Below, piece by piece: positions 9,640-22,394 of a DNA stretch of 64,000 nucleotides; position 1 is the first letter of the stretch; each line of letters opens with the position of its first letter. The DNA is taken from assembly GCA_001972305.1 (NCBI GenBank), contig BDDD01002943.1:62001-126000 (forward strand), given 5' to 3'. The notes under the pieces were generated by a model, which saw only the letters and a list, made by a program, of their open reading frames with translations, was not told where the DNA came from and did no database searches. Made by a program: the position numbers and the translations under genes. This stretch comes from Cephalotus follicularis (Eukaryota; Streptophyta; Magnoliopsida; Oxalidales; Cephalotaceae).

Positions 9640-11290
9640 AAACGCTCTTCGATAAGGCTTTCGTAAAGGGGTCTGCTATGTTGTCTTCTCCTGGTACTCA
9701 CACTAATTTAATATCTCCCCTACTAATGATATCTCTAATCAAATGGAAGCACCGTAATATGTGTTTAGACCTTTGGTGTGACGCCTGTGCAATAGCCCCA
9801 TTGTTGTCACAATATAAAGATATTTGATCATCAATAGTAGGAACCACAATAAGATCTGTGATAAACTTCTTAATCCACACACATTCCTTTGCAGCTTCTG
9901 ATGCTACAATGTATTCAGCAACAGTGACCAAATATGTAGTGGTTGGTTGCTTAGAACTCTTCTAGCTAACTGCACCACCATTCAAGGTGTATACGCAACC
10001 CCATGTAGATCTAGAATCATCCACATCTGTTTGAAAGTCAAAGTCAATAAAACCCTATACTTTCAAACTATTTCCTCCATAGATTAGGAACATATCTTTA
10101 GTCCTTTTTAGGTACTCGAGAATGTCCTTGACTGCCTTCAAGTGACTCTCACCTGGATCCAACTGTATCTGCTAGTAACGCTTACAGCAAGTAACACTTA
10201 CAGCAAAAAAGATATCTAATCGTGTGCACAACATAGCGTACATGATGCTCCCTATTACAAAAGCCTAGGGAATATGCATCATGCATTCTTTTTCATATGA
10301 TATCTTAGGAGATATTGATTTAGAAAGCTTAATCCTATGACAGAGAAGTAGGTAACCTCTCTTGGAATTTTTCATGCTAAACTTCTTTAGCACTTTGTCT
10401 ATGCATAAGGATTGGGATAGTCCAAGCATCCTCTTAGGTCTGTCTCTATAGACATTGATTCCTAAGATGTAGGATGCTTCTCCCAAATCTTTCATGGAGA
10501 AAATTGTGGACAACCATTTCTTGATTTTAGTTAACATACCTACATCATTCTCAATGAATAATATGTAATCAACCTAAAGAATCAAGGATACGACTGAGCT
10601 CCGACTCAATTTCTTGTACACACATAGTTCATCTTCATTTTTTATGAAATCAAACTCTTTGACCTTTTCATCAAAACAGATGTTCCAGCTCCTAGAGGCT
10701 TATTTCAATCCATAAATGGATCGATTGAGTTTCACACATTGTGGTCCTTACCACTAGATATGAAACCCTTAGGTTGGGTTATATAGATGTCTTCTTTAAT
10801 CTATCCATTATGAAAGACATTCTTCACATCCATCTGTCATATCTCATAGTCATGGTGTGAAGAATAGCAAGCAAAATCCGAATAGATTTAAGCATGGCCA
10901 CAAGAGAGAAGGTTTCTTCATTGTCGATTCCTTCTCTCTGTTTGTGGCCTTTGGTTACTGACCTTGCTTTAAAGGTGTTAATCTTCCCATCCTCTCCAAT
11001 CTTTCCCTTAAAAATCCATTTGCACCCTATTGGAACACTTCCCTCAAGTGCATCTACCAAGTCCCAGACTTGGTTGGAGTACATAGAGTCCATTTCGGAT
11101 TTCATGGCTTCCTGCCATTTCTCCAAGTCTATATCTGATATAGCTCCTAGGTAACTAGTCCGATCCTCATCCATAAGATTTACCTCTTGGGTTCCCTCTA
11201 TGAGAAAACTCTCATAGTACCCGTCGGGTTCCTTAGGTATTCTACTAGACCTTCGAGAAGGTTGTGTGTTAAAAGGTTCCACTGTTGCTA
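9640..11290 (-). pseudogene. Copia RT and RNase H, degenerate
   Basis: The pieces are read on the minus strand. RT starts in 11282-10824 (WQEAMKSEMDSM, GCKWIFKGK, FKARSVTKGHKQREGID). A middle piece lies near 10560-10800 with a degenerate YVDY-like box. The connection is at 10537-10265 (FSMKDLGEASYILGI), and RNase H at 9931-9698 (AEYIVASEAAKE, YCDNNGAI, RSKHILRCFHLIRD). Stops and frameshifts separate the pieces. The order matches Ty1/copia (integrase before RT). Confidence 0.85.
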
Positions 11291-11582
11291 CAGGCTCAAC
11301 TGGTTTATCATTTATCTATTGAGTGGATGAAATCTCATATAGCTCAACACTACTCCTACTAGATTATTCCAATAGAAACTCTTCCTCTAGGAAAGTGGGA
11401 TGCTTTGAGACAAACACTTTGTTCTTAACATAGTAGTAGAAGTAGTATCTCATAGAGTTCTTAGGATAGCCTATAAACTTGCATTTAACTGACCTAAACT
11501 CTGACTTATGTACTTCCGCTAGCTTGACATAATTTGAGCAACCCTAGATCCTAAAGTAATTAAGACGAGATTTCTTCCCAAT

Positions 11583-12420
11583 TCATATCTCATATGGCGT
11601 ACTGGGTGTAGATTTCGTTGGTGTCTTGTTAAACAAATGGAGTGCGGTTTCTAGGGCATGTCCCCAGAAAGACAGTGGTAGATCTGCATGGCTCATCATG
11701 CTTTGCATCATATCTACGGTTTCTCTTTTCAGATACACCATTATGCTGTGGTGTTCTTGGAGGAGTCCACTGAGAGAGAATCCCATTCTCCCTAAGATAA
11801 CCTAGAAACTCAGTAGAAAGATATTCACCTCCACAATCTGATCGTAGAGTTTTAATACTCTTTCCAGTTTGTTTATCTCATTCGATTCTGAATTATTTGA
11901 ATCTTTCAAAGGCCTCAGACTTGTGCTTCATCAAGTACAAGTACCCGTACCATGAAAGATCATCATTAAATGTTATGAAGTAGGAATAGCCACCTCTTGC
12001 TTGAATAGGCATTGGGCCACACACATACGTATGCACTAGGCTTAATAAATCTGTAGACCTCTCTCCTTATCCCATAAAGGGTGATTTGGTTATTTTTCCT
12101 TTGAGGCAGGGTTCACAGGTTGTAAATGATTTACTGTGAAAGATATCAAGATATCCCTCACTAACCAACCTATGGACTATTTTCTCACTAGCATGACCAA
12201 GTCTATAGTGCCAGAGGTATGTCTGGTTAATGTAATCTTTCTTTCTTTTGGTTCCTTTTTCAATATTTAAATTAATATGCCTATTTATCATGTATAAATC
12301 ATTGTCAACAAAACACTCAACATACAAAACATCATTCATATATAAAGAGTAACTATTGTCTTTAATAATACAAGTAAAGTCATCGGCTATAAGTACAGAA
12401 AAAGAAATGATGTTCATTCA
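11583..12420 (-). pseudogene. Copia GAG-pre-integrase and integrase, degenerate
   Basis: At 12417-12067 the motif LWHYRLGHASEKIVHRL followed by CEPCLKGK is the copia pre-integrase/zinc-binding region. At 11786-11583 MMSHADLPLSFWGHALETA is the end of the integrase core. The region between (about 11790-12060) has integrase-like codons with stops. It is part of the same decayed copia polyprotein as its neighbours. Confidence 0.85.
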
Positions 12421-12639
12421 TAAGGAAGGTACAAAAAGAGTGTTCTTGAACTCCAGGCTCTTGCAAGTGGGCAACAAAATACAAGTAGATCCTATAGCTA
12501 ATGTTTCAACGCTTGTTCCATCAGCTATTTTCAGGTCCACTTCCCCCTTCGCAAGGGTTCTACTTCCTTGCAGGTCCTGAACATTAACATAAATATGTAA
12601 GGAACATCCAACATCTAATACCCAAGAAGTAGGATGACT

Positions 12640-13590
12640 CTAATCAATAGACATATATATTTGAATCATAAATATTGAAGGCTCACATTTGCCTTGAGGT
12701 TTGACAATAGAAGACAGGAACTTCTTGAAGTTCCACTTCAATGCCCTGCTACACCTCAATAAAAACACGGGATCCTTAGGAAGGGGCTCAACTGAAGTAG
12801 AGGATGCATCTATTGCCACAGGTGCCACCCTTGGCGAGGATACAACTGAATGTGGCCTTGCATAAGGATGCACTGCCTTATACATTGCCTGCTTGCCCTT
12901 GCTCTTGACCTTGCCTTTCTTAAAGGCATTCTACCCCTTAGATTTGTTCTGGGAAGTGTGGGTCAAGTGCAAAACAGGTTTGGACTTGGGGAGGTGAATC
13001 TCAGTATCCCTCAACATGTTGAGGAGCTAAGAAAGAGAGACCTCAACTTTGTTCATGTTGAAATTGATGATGAATTGAGCGTAGGAAAGAGGAAACAATA
13101 GAATGATTACATATGTGCTCAACTCTGCATCTTGGATGAAACCAGAAGATGCAAGATGCTCGATGTAGCTGATCATTTTCAGACAATGATCGTTGACAGA
13201 TACACCTTCTGGCATCTTGATGCAGAATAGCTCTTTGGAGAGCTGATACCTAGTAATCCTACTTTTATCACCATACAACTCTTGTAGGTGAAGCAAGATA
13301 ACTCTTAGGTCAGTCATGTACTAATGCTGATGTTACAGGTCATAGCTCATTGCTGCTATCATGCAGCATCTGAAAATCTCATTGTCTTCCTTCCATTTCA
13401 GAAAAGTTGATTTCTCCTCATCACTAGCATCCTCAGTAACACTTGTGGGGATGTTAGCCTCATGTACATAGCCTCTATGATCGATAGAGAGTGTCAGTCG
13501 TAGGTTGCGAATTTAGTCCACAAAATTTGGACCCATCAACTTGTTGGTATCAAGTATACCAGAGAGCGGGTTTGGTGTCATTGTAATATC
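12640..13590 (-). pseudogene. Copia gag, degenerate
   Basis: The frame starts near 13581 on the minus strand with MTPNPLSGILDTNKL, then continues in the open stretch 13317-13027 (LQELYGDKSRITRYQLSKELF, a UBN2-type gag signature). A lysine-rich linker follows, then 12885-12640, which leads into the protease side. At least three stops interrupt it. Confidence 0.75.
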
Positions 13591-15822
13591 TACAAATATA
13601 AAAGAAAAGGAAAGACGATTAGCTTATTGTTCAAATTATGTTATCAAAACATTAAATATTGGGTCTGAAAATCTTTAAGTCTAACCTCCAACTATTTTGC
13701 GCGAATTTCATAACCCTCAAGTATGAAAGACGGGAAACATTTAACTTGAATGATCTCATCATAAGTTATTTCCTAGGGGTTATCAAGATCTCATAACATG
13801 TACATCAACACCTTGGGTTTACCCAACAAGTGTGATGTTCCTTATGGTTAGACAAAACTATTTGCCAATTTTATCTCATAAAATTTCCAATATTTGTTTT
13901 AGTCTAAAGGTACTATATAGCCATGAGTTTACTCATCAAGACATAAGTATGCTATTTCAAGTTGAACCCATCATTAACTATTATGGTAGACTAAAGATAT
14001 AACCATTGGGTTTACACAACAAGGCTCGATCAATAGCTCGTCATTAATGCATATCTTATATTCAAATGATATAAAAAAACTTGTCTTAGGCAAACCTTGG
14101 GTTTAACTAACAAGTTATGAGCTCTTAACAAAGCTCCTCATATCAATAGCAATGACGGAAGGCAACGACCGGATACATGATTGTGTCCATGTTCATAATC
14201 ACTTGATATAGATTTGATTAAAGGGGTTTGAAAGTCTTTAAGATTAGTCATCCCATTATTAGTCCGGTTGACAGATAGATGACATAATATGGAGAGATCG
14301 TTGGAATCTCTAGAATGACATATATACACTAAGCATGAATCTCATATATCTTATTCTAATACTAATCATGGACTTGTAAACTAATGGTCTCATCCTAGGT
14401 AGTTTATTACAATAGTGCTAATTTCCCATACAAGCATGGGTGTTAAAAATATTACAATTTAAAGTCTTCTATCTTCTCCTTCAGTCTTCCGCTGTGACTC
14501 TCACCAAGTAAACAAACTACTTATACTTATAAATTAAAAAGAAACTCGATTTCAAATCGAGGGATTTACAAAGGGAAGAAAAAAAAATGTTTAAACTGAT
14601 TACATATTAGGAAAGAAGAGGCATGAAAACCTTAATTAAAAGAATGTTACAACACCCACCATTAAAGCAATAAATTTACGATACATTCAACACTTAAATA
14701 AATAAAACTATCTATCTAGCCTAAAGTCCATGAACTACCATCATGCATAAATAATTCAATTTCATTGAATACAAACAACTCTCCTATAAATATTAAATGT
14801 ATGATTATTAATGAGCAAAAAGTAAGTCTATGTACAAACAAAACTATAATCAACTTTTGAAAAAATTTAAAATATTTGATATTGGGATACTAATCATTAT
14901 GGGCCCGAGAGGTACTAGGGCTCACAATTAGAGTTAGGAGTTAGGGTTAGGGTTATGAATAATTAGAGTTTAGTACAAACCATAACAAATGCCATGTGTC
15001 TTCCATCTACACATGCCACTTGTCCCTTAATCCAATCTTTCATCACATGAGTCAACATCAACCCTAAAAGTCAAGATAAAATCTTAGTAATCCATTTCAT
15101 GGATTGATCCAAGGACCAAGAATGAATCTTGTATTATAGTTTACTTTATTAAAGGAGTAGACAAGCTTCCTTAAATCAAGGAAAATGTCATATGAAATGT
15201 CGTAACATTTAAAACACACTCTAACCTCCTATTAAATGCCACTTTGGCCGCCCCCAATCCATGCTCCTTACACACTCAACCTACTTCTTAGATCACTCAT
15301 AACTCTTACATCTCACATTAAATGTCATGCTTTCATTAAAACCATATAATAAAATTTTAATATATCACATACATTAAAGCACATAATATTAATGTGACAA
15401 GTATGTGAGATTGGTTAAAGATTAAGTATGGTACAAATACTTTAGCTTAAAGGACATAATACATTAATGTCATAAAATGCCTTTGTCATCTTTTACATCA
15501 AGATAACTTAAGAGCTTCAAACAAGCTCCATTAATGGAGAATAAAGCTCATGGGGCCGAAATTTTCAAGCCACTATGGGAGATTATTAAGTTAATTTTTA
15601 GGCTTAGGTCCAAGAGAGAAAAATGTCCCTAACATATACACAATCACATTTGTGTCCTCAAAAATCAAAACAAAACTCTTTTGTTCATCATTATAATGCT
15701 TAACCTTATACTAACATTTAGGTCTCCAAAACAAGAAATTTTTACATCAATGGCAAGCTCTTTACTCATATATTAATCACAACACAAAAATATATGTGAT
15801 CAAAATTGGCTCTATTGCCATT
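13591..15822 (-). other. Copia 5' leader between gag and 5' LTR
   Basis: There is no coding signal in 2.2 kb. The sequence is AT-rich with loosely repeated TTGGGTTTACxCAACAAG words (13816, 14027, 14097). A degenerate tRNA-Met primer site (GCTCTATTGCCA at about 15809-15820, against GCTCTGATACCA) sits beside the LTR start at 15823. A short telomere-like run (TTAGGGTTAGGGTTA near 14940) is too short to matter. Confidence 0.6.
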
Positions 15823-16845
15823 TGTTGGTTTCATTAAAAAGAGGATAGATTAACACTTAATCTAACCAAAACATGCAAACCCTAAAAAGGAATGGATTTA
15901 CTAAAAATAAAACCTATTGCCAATATCACTTTGATCAACACTTTAACATACCAAAACAAAAGTACATATGAGAAGACAAAGATGAAAATAACACTTAATT
16001 CAAAGTTTCTTTTCTCCACCCAGTCTTTTCAAATCCTATCTCACTTCAAGACACTTTGAATAGCAAAGGGTATGCCATCTCCAAGATGATCCACACACCA
16101 AGAACGAAGCAAGAGTGTGTGTATAGGGAAAGAATAATTTCGGCCATAAGAGAAAAAAAACCAAGAAGGAGATGCTAGTCTCTAATGCTTTAGTCTACCT
16201 TTTCCTTATAGTGAAATGAACTCTTAAGTCTTAACTCATAATACACTTCCTTTATATAGTAAGTGATGGTCAAAGTTTATTACCTTATGACTTCACCAAG
16301 TTAAAAATAAATAAGTCATGAGAATAGACAACATGATTAATCTCATTAATCATGTAGCTTAACTCATAAGCTAATTCAATTAAACTAATCGCATTAGTAT
16401 AATTAATTACCTCTCTCCAATTCTCTTGCATTCTCACACTTGTATTGTGTGTGACTATATGAGTTCATAATTACGTTGGACATAGGATTATCCATAGCAC
16501 TTATGATTGTCCAATTAGTCATTCCTAATCGCATTAGAGACTTATAATCGAAATAAAAGAATTAAACCCTGATTTTAATTCTTTGTTACTCGTGATTAAC
16601 AATCAATTAATCTCGGTCATTCTAATGATTAACATCGACATCTAGCAATGTATATTGACCCCCAGGTAATCTGAATATAACATTGAATCTCAAACTACAG
16701 TTACGTGTAAGTATAATCCCTTTACCGGTAATACTCGAATTAAACCTAGGGTAAGGAACGTGTGAGCCCTAATAGTTCATTCATTAAAATGATATCGCAA
16801 GTAATTAGCTATCATGATCAAATTAGAAACTATTTCTAATTAACT
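15823..16845 (-). repeat. Copia 5' LTR, truncated at 16845
   Basis: It starts TGTTGGTTTCATT and shares its first 170 bp with 2174-2341 and its last 71 bp with 8780-8850. It is cut at 16845, in mid-LTR, where the 2.4 kb gypsy-type LTR (corresponding to 26469 onward) begins without any terminus. The missing right end of the LTR is present at 20265-20423 and 23665-24205. Confidence 0.85.
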
Positions 16846-17272
16846 GTACATGCATACATGCTGCATGGGGTTTCTGCTTAGCCAGCGTGGCTAACCCCAT
16901 CCTTCGGGGTGGGGCTGTGTTGTACCTTTGTGTGTGGCATAAGTAGGGCAGCAGGTAGCAGTGGACAGAAGGACTGAAGACCCGTTGACCGCACGACTTC
17001 TTGGGTATCGCAAAGCTGATAAAGATATTGTAGTGAAATATGGAAATGTATTGCATTGTAATACTGTTTAAAGGATTGTTAATGTATCGAAAAGACTAGT
17101 ATTGTAAAAGATTTGTATTGTATGGATGGATTTGTGTTGTATCTTCCGCAACTGATATGTATTGCAAGTTTTAAAGTTTTCTGCATTTTTATATTGCTAG
17201 TCCCGGCCATTGTTTTGTGTATTGGATTGAGAGTAATGCCACGTATCCGCCCTGCGGGCGTGGGGTGTTACA
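16846..17272. repeat. Right-end fragment of the 2.4 kb LTR (block 1)
   Basis: This fragment appears identical base for base to 26469-26895 (constant offset 9623) and ends in the same GGGGTGTTACA followed by AGGTT. Its left edge is a raw breakpoint inside the LTR. Confidence 0.9.
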
Positions 17273-17602
17273 AGGTTGGCCATAGATCCCTATTAAGAGC
17301 CATGAATCCGAGCTATTGTTATCACCAAAAATCATATCAATGTGACTGTTAGAAAAAGACACAACTCTAGCTATCAAATTCTCATCCCACAGCATAGCCA
17401 GACCCCCTTTCCTTCCTTCAGGATTCACTGTTAAGCAATTTTTGAAATGCAGTCTTTTTCTAATCTGTTCCATTTCTTGAGTCATCAAGCACGTTTCCAC
17501 AAGAAACACGCAGTTGGGAACTTCCTTCCTAGTGAGGTCGGAGAGAGCTCTAACTACACGTGGGTTCCCAAGCCCACGACAGTTCCAACTTAAGACAATC
17601 AT
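17273..17602 (-). pseudogene. LINE endonuclease N-terminal part, block 1
   Basis: The minus-strand start MIVLSWNCRGLGNPRVVRAL is the classic N-terminus of plant LINE APE-type endonucleases. It is followed by FLVETCL and GGLAMLWDE. The domain is cut after about 110 residues by the LTR end at 17272. It is nearly identical to 26896-27225. The rest of the domain is absent from this block. Confidence 0.9.
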
Positions 17603-17639
17603 TGGACCATGTGGGACTGGTAGCCACCAATCTCCGCCT

Positions 17640-18976
17640 CATGCACATGTGAGTTTATTCCTGTCTCCACAAATTGTTTCAGCTTCTTTGGTCTGCCCAT
17701 AACAATACCTACACTTCAATTCTTTGGACTGCTATTTGCACTGTTGTTTCCCTTCAGTAGGTTCTTCTTTCTTGCTCGCTCCTTCCAGCCTTGTTTACCT
17801 GGTTTTGCATTAGCCGAAAAAACCATCAACTCCCCATTACCTTAATTTTTGTTTGTCTCCTCACGCACCCTTGTCACTACACCCTCAATGACCTCGTTCC
17901 CATGCACAATATGACTTTCCTCCATGCAATCTCCTTATCAGCCACCTCCATGCAAATTGGAGAGTACTACATACCTCGGATCCTAGAAGCTGATAGTGTT
18001 GTGATCATTTTATCACAAGGCCCATCTACCAAATCTACAACACCTTTCAACCAATCCAGCTCGTTCCTAGCTCCCATTGTTGAACTACCACAATCAACAG
18101 ATAAATCTTTTGCACTATTTTTAGATACATTTAGCCCTTCCTTTCCCTTATCCCCTATGATCTCCACTCCATCCACCATAAGATTAGATATGCCTTTACC
18201 CCAACTAGATGTTGACCTCGATTTATCTTTAGCCCTTAGCCCCTGATCATATTGGCACTCCACCACTTCACCCTTTGCTCGCTTTACCATAGCTATATCA
18301 CAATCCCTCTCCACACGTCCCAAACAACTGCACACAAAATAGAAGTTAGGAAGTTTCTCATATTTGAAACATCCACATGCAAGATGCATCCCCATTCGTA
18401 AGGGTTCTTTTAAGGACATCCGAACCCTTAAACAAAAATAATAACCATGATTACCTCTCTCCTTAATGCACTCAACCTCATTCGTAACCCCAATTGATTG
18501 TCCTATAAGTTTCCCGACTTGAACAGATAAACATACCAAAGGAACACCAAGAACCCTAATCCTTAAACTGCATGTCTCCCATACAACACTCGATGGGTGA
18601 ATCTCCTCTTACAATTCCTGGAGAAGAACCATGCTTTTGTCAAATATCTATGGCGCCTTACGAATTATCCAGTCAAAACCTCCTTTTTATTCATTACAAA
18701 CAAAAACAGGTTATTCCCTATATCCTTACACATCATCCCCGAAGGGGGCCTCCAAATCTAACACATAGTTGATTTGAAAACCTTTTTGTAGAAAGGTTTA
18801 GGGTTCCATAAACATCCCAACATACATGCTTCTCCTTCTGGTATAATGTTTCCAATCATGGTATCATCGATATCTACTTCCAACAATTCCTTCTCAGATA
18901 GATCCAATGTCCTCCATGCGTCTTCAAGACTTTGTTCATCCGCACCATTTGTTCCCATATTTCTTGCAAAAGCCAA
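17640..18976 (-). pseudogene. LINE ORF1 (DUF4283 / zinc-knuckle type), block 1
   Basis: The minus-strand frame begins at 18976 (MAFARNMGTNGADEQSLED) with the N-terminal DUF4283-like part. It continues in 18539-17967 with LKEPLRMGMHLACGCFKYEKLPNFYFVCSCLGRVERDC, a degenerate Cys-rich knuckle typical of LINE ORF1. The C-terminal basic part is around 17900-17640. Frameshifts separate the pieces. ORF1 binds the element RNA in this family. The same sequence recurs at 21017-22394 and 27262-28519. Confidence 0.8.
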
Positions 18977-20264
18977 TATCGGCTAGAAAATAGTATTATT
19001 GTAGTATAGAATGATATGTACTTCCCTATATGTATTTTTAACACAGCAATCACTTTTTTTTTTATTTCATGGGATAATGTGTTTGAGAATACACGTGACA
19101 AAAAATATATGGAAGATGTACCATATCATTATATATTATAGTTTTTAAATCTCAGTGTAATGAAACACCAGATCAAGCTTCAACCTCAAGAAAAATTTCT
19201 ACAAAATCCTAATGACGCTAGAGTTGGGAGAAAAAAATCACTTGAAATTCTAACAATTCTTTTAAGAAAAAGTAGTACAATAATTACATTAATTTATTTG
19301 AATACAATATAATAACAAATAAACTTAAATGTTATTAGACGATTTCATAACTAGCTATTCTTAATAAAATGTGAAATTTTATTGAAAAACAGAAGAAATC
19401 GATTCTTTTTTATTTATTTATTATTTTTGATGTTATTAGAGGAGAACAGTACACCAATGAATACAGATCAATGCATCTTATTAAATGTCACTTTTCATCC
19501 ATCAATCCCTGTTTTACTAGTATTATTTATCCAAAATTTTCTTCAAACATTGATTATTACATTACATATAACAACAATACTGAAGTAATGATTATTACAT
19601 ATAGCAACACAACAAAGTAATGAGCAAGAGACAACCAGCCATCTCCACCCGTAGGTTGTACTGGAAAAATAAAGGGTAAAATACAAAAAATCCTCTGAGG
19701 TTTGGAGTCGTTAACGTTTTACTCCATTTTTTTTCAAATATTATAAAAACTCCCTTAGGTTTGAGTCCGTTTGACATTAACCCCTTCAGGTTGGAGTCCG
19801 TTTAAGGATTAACCTCCTCAAGTTTGAGTCTGTTTAAGGATTAACCCATTTATTATAAGCATAAATTATCAGTTAAGGGTATATGTAATATTTAAAAATA
19901 CAAGAGGTTAAGTGTTATAAAATTTAAATCTTGAGAGGTTTTTTTTATAATTTACCAAAAAAATAAAACAAAAACATACCAATATCTCATAAAAGTACCA
20001 ATTAACTCACATAAAAAGAAATCTACCATACACTCGTATTAATGCAATTAAACAGAACATTCCCGATTATTACAATAAAAAATAAACGCAGCAACATTGT
20101 ATATTTCTTTTTAATCTACAAATTTAATATTCAATTTCACTAGGAAAAAAAGAAAGAAAGAAAGTAAAAGCACACATTAATCATGAATCAGGTGACCCAT
20201 TAATTCCAGCTAATCAGCCAATCAATCCGCACCTTAGGCCTAATATTTTTGCCCCCCAACTCTT
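18977..20264. other. Duplicated spacer upstream of LINE ORF1 (copy 1)
   Basis: No gene is seen. The same 1.3 kb recurs at 22395-23664 with small indels. It contains degenerate 30-35 bp repeats of AGGTTTGAGTCCGTTTAAGG (19755-19850; less clear in copy 2 at 23160-23240). It may hold the LINE 5' UTR plus flanking DNA. Confidence 0.6.
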
Positions 20265-20423
20265 CCTCACCAAATTTTATTCCATGGACATTCATTGATT
20301 ATACATATATTAATGAACAGTTGTCATTGATTATAATGAAAAACATTCTTTATTGAACTATATTGTTCATTACAAACTATTGTTATTACGAGATAACCTA
20401 GTTTGCAGAACTTATCCCTAACA
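20265..20423 (-). repeat. Copia LTR terminal fragment (copy 1)
   Basis: It ends CTTATCCCTAACA at 20423, followed by CATAC and LINE endonuclease codons. Compared with 23665-24205 it lacks about 390 bp of LTR. The internal deletion joins the spacer word CCAACTC to CACCAAATTTTATTCC. Confidence 0.8.
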
Positions 20424-21020
20424 CATACCCCCATGTCCATACGAGCACTAACAAATTCCTGATCTCTTCTTCCATTATTCCATGTGAAACCGTTGCTTTT
20501 ACAGTGCATAGCCCCCAGTCCACAGTCAGCTAGTGCATTTCTGATCTGATCCATTTTCCATGGTGCTCTCATACCACCTTCATATTTCTCAGGCAACTAT
20601 AGAATTAAAGTCATCCATGCATATCCATAGTTTTTGTACCTATCCATGTAGGTTATGTAATAAAGCCATGTTTCCCCACGCATATGTACCTCATGTTGGC
20701 CATAGATCCCTGTTAAGCGCCATGAATCCGAGCTATTGTTATCACCAAAAATCATATCAATGTGACTGTTAGAAAAAGACAACTCTAGCTATCAAATTCT
20801 CATCCCACAGCATAGCCAGACCCCCTTTCCTTCCTTCAGGATTCACTGTTAAGCAATTTTTGAAATGCAGTCTTTTTCTAATCTGTTCCATTTCTTGCGT
20901 CATCAAGCACGTTTCCACAAGAAACACGCAGTTGGGAACTTCCTTCCTAGTGAGGTCGGAGAGAGCTCTAACTACCCGTGGGTTCCCAAGCCCACGACAG
21001 TTCCAACTTAAGTCAATCAT
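20424..21020 (-). pseudogene. LINE endonuclease, block 2 (uninterrupted by the 2.4 kb LTR)
   Basis: The N-terminal part is 21020-20692 (MIDLSWNCRGLGNP). It continues without the LTR insertion through IFGDNNSSDSWRLTGIYGQ into 20596-20424 (NGFTWNNGRRDQEFVSARMD). The site where block 3 carries the solo LTR reads CCTCATGTTGGCC here, so this is an empty allele of that insertion. One or two small frameshifts remain. The domain stops at the copia LTR end at 20423. Confidence 0.85.
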
Positions 21021-22394
21021 TGGACCATGTGGGACTGGTCGCCACCAATCTCCGCCTCATGCACATGTGAGTTTATTCCTGTCTCCACATATTGTTTCAG
21101 CTTCTTTGGTCTGCCCATAACAATACCTACACTTCTTTTCTTTGGACTGCTATTTGCACTGTTGTTTCCCTTCAGTAGGTTCTTCTTTCTTGCTCGCTCC
21201 TTCCAGCCTTGTTTACCTGGTTTTGCATTCGCCGAAAAAACCATCAGCTCCCCATTGCCTTGATTTTTGTTTGTCTCCTCACGCACCCTTGTCACTACAC
21301 CCTCAATGACCTCGTTCCCATGCACAATATGACTTTCCTCCATGCAATCTCCTTATCAGCCACCTCCATGCAAATTGGAGAGTACTACATACCTCGGATC
21401 CTAGAAGCTGATAGTGTTGTGATCATTTTATCCCAAGGCCCATCTACCAAATCTACAACACCTTTCAACCAATCCAGCTCGTTCCTAGCTCCCATTGTTG
21501 AACTGCCACAATCAACAGATAAATCTTTTGCACTATTTTTAGATACATTTAGCCCTTCCTTTCCCTTATCCCCTATGATCTCCACTCCATCCACCATAAG
21601 ATTAGATATGCCTTTACCCCAACTAGATGTTGACCTCGATTTATCTTTAGCCCTTAGCCCCTGATCATATTGGCACTCCACCACTTCACCCTTTGCTCGC
21701 TTTACCATAGCTATATCACAATCCCTCTCCACACGTCCCAAACAACTGCACACAAAATAGAAGTTAGGAAGTTTCTCATATTTGAAACATCCACATGCAA
21801 GATGCATCCCCCTTCGTAAGGGTTCTTTTAAGGACATCCGAACCCTTAAACAAAAATAATAACCATGATTACCTCTCTCCTTAATGCACTCAACCTCCTT
21901 CGTAACCCCAATTGATTGTCCTATAAGTTTCCCGACTTGAACTGATAAACATACCAAAGGAACTCCAAGAACCCTAATCCTTAAACTGCATGTCTCCCAT
22001 ACAACACTCGATGGGTGAATCTCCTCTTCCAATTCCTGGAGAAGAACCATGCTTTTGTCAAATATCTATGGCGCCTTGCGAATTATCCAGTCACAACCTC
22101 CTTTTTATTCATTACAAACAAAAACAGGTTATTCCCTATATCCTTACACGTCGTCCCCGAAGGGGGCCTCCAAATCTAACACATAGTTGATTTGAAAACC
22201 TTTTTGTAGAAAAGTTTAGGGTTCCATAAACATCCCAACATACATGCTTCTCCTTCTGGTATAATGTTTCCAATCATGGTATCATCGATATCTACTTCCA
22301 ACAATTCCTTCTCAAATAGATCCAATGTTCTCCATGCGTCTTCAAGACTTTGTTCATCCGCACCATTTGTTCCCACATTTCTTGCAAAAGCCAA
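21017..22394 (-). pseudogene. LINE ORF1, block 2
   Basis: The N-terminus is at 22394-22176 (MAFARNVGTNGADEQ). The DUF4283/zinc-knuckle part is 22050-21385 (221 codons open), and the lysine-rich C-terminal part is 21343-21017 (MGRPKKLKQYVETG). This is the longest open version of the three copies. Two frame breaks separate the three pieces. Confidence 0.8.

Larger units (their letters stand above)
2174..16845 (-). mobile_element. Ty1/copia retrotransposon, old, interrupted and truncated
   Basis: A copia element in minus orientation. The 3' LTR is at low coordinates (2174-2341 plus 8780-9572, split by a 6.4 kb insert). The internal region is 9573-15822 and the 5' LTR starts at 15823 and is cut at 16845. 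On the plus strand the intact LTR starts TGTTGGTTTCATT and ends TCCCTAACA; the copy at 2174 begins TATTGG. The flank left of the first LTR ends TATAC, and LTR ends of the same family at 20423 and 24205 are followed by CATAC, an almost matching target duplication. LINE endonuclease codons resume on the far side, so the element landed inside the LINE. Gag, integrase, RT and RNase H are recognisable but full of stops. Confidence 0.8.

Noticed and set aside
14930-14955. Telomere-like TTAGGGTTAGGG
   Set aside because: Only two or three units inside a copia leader; it can arise by chance.
17791-18246. 151-codon plus-strand frame repeated in all three blocks (also 21209-21664, 27414-27869)
   Set aside because: It is the antisense shadow of LINE ORF1; its conservation follows from the duplication.
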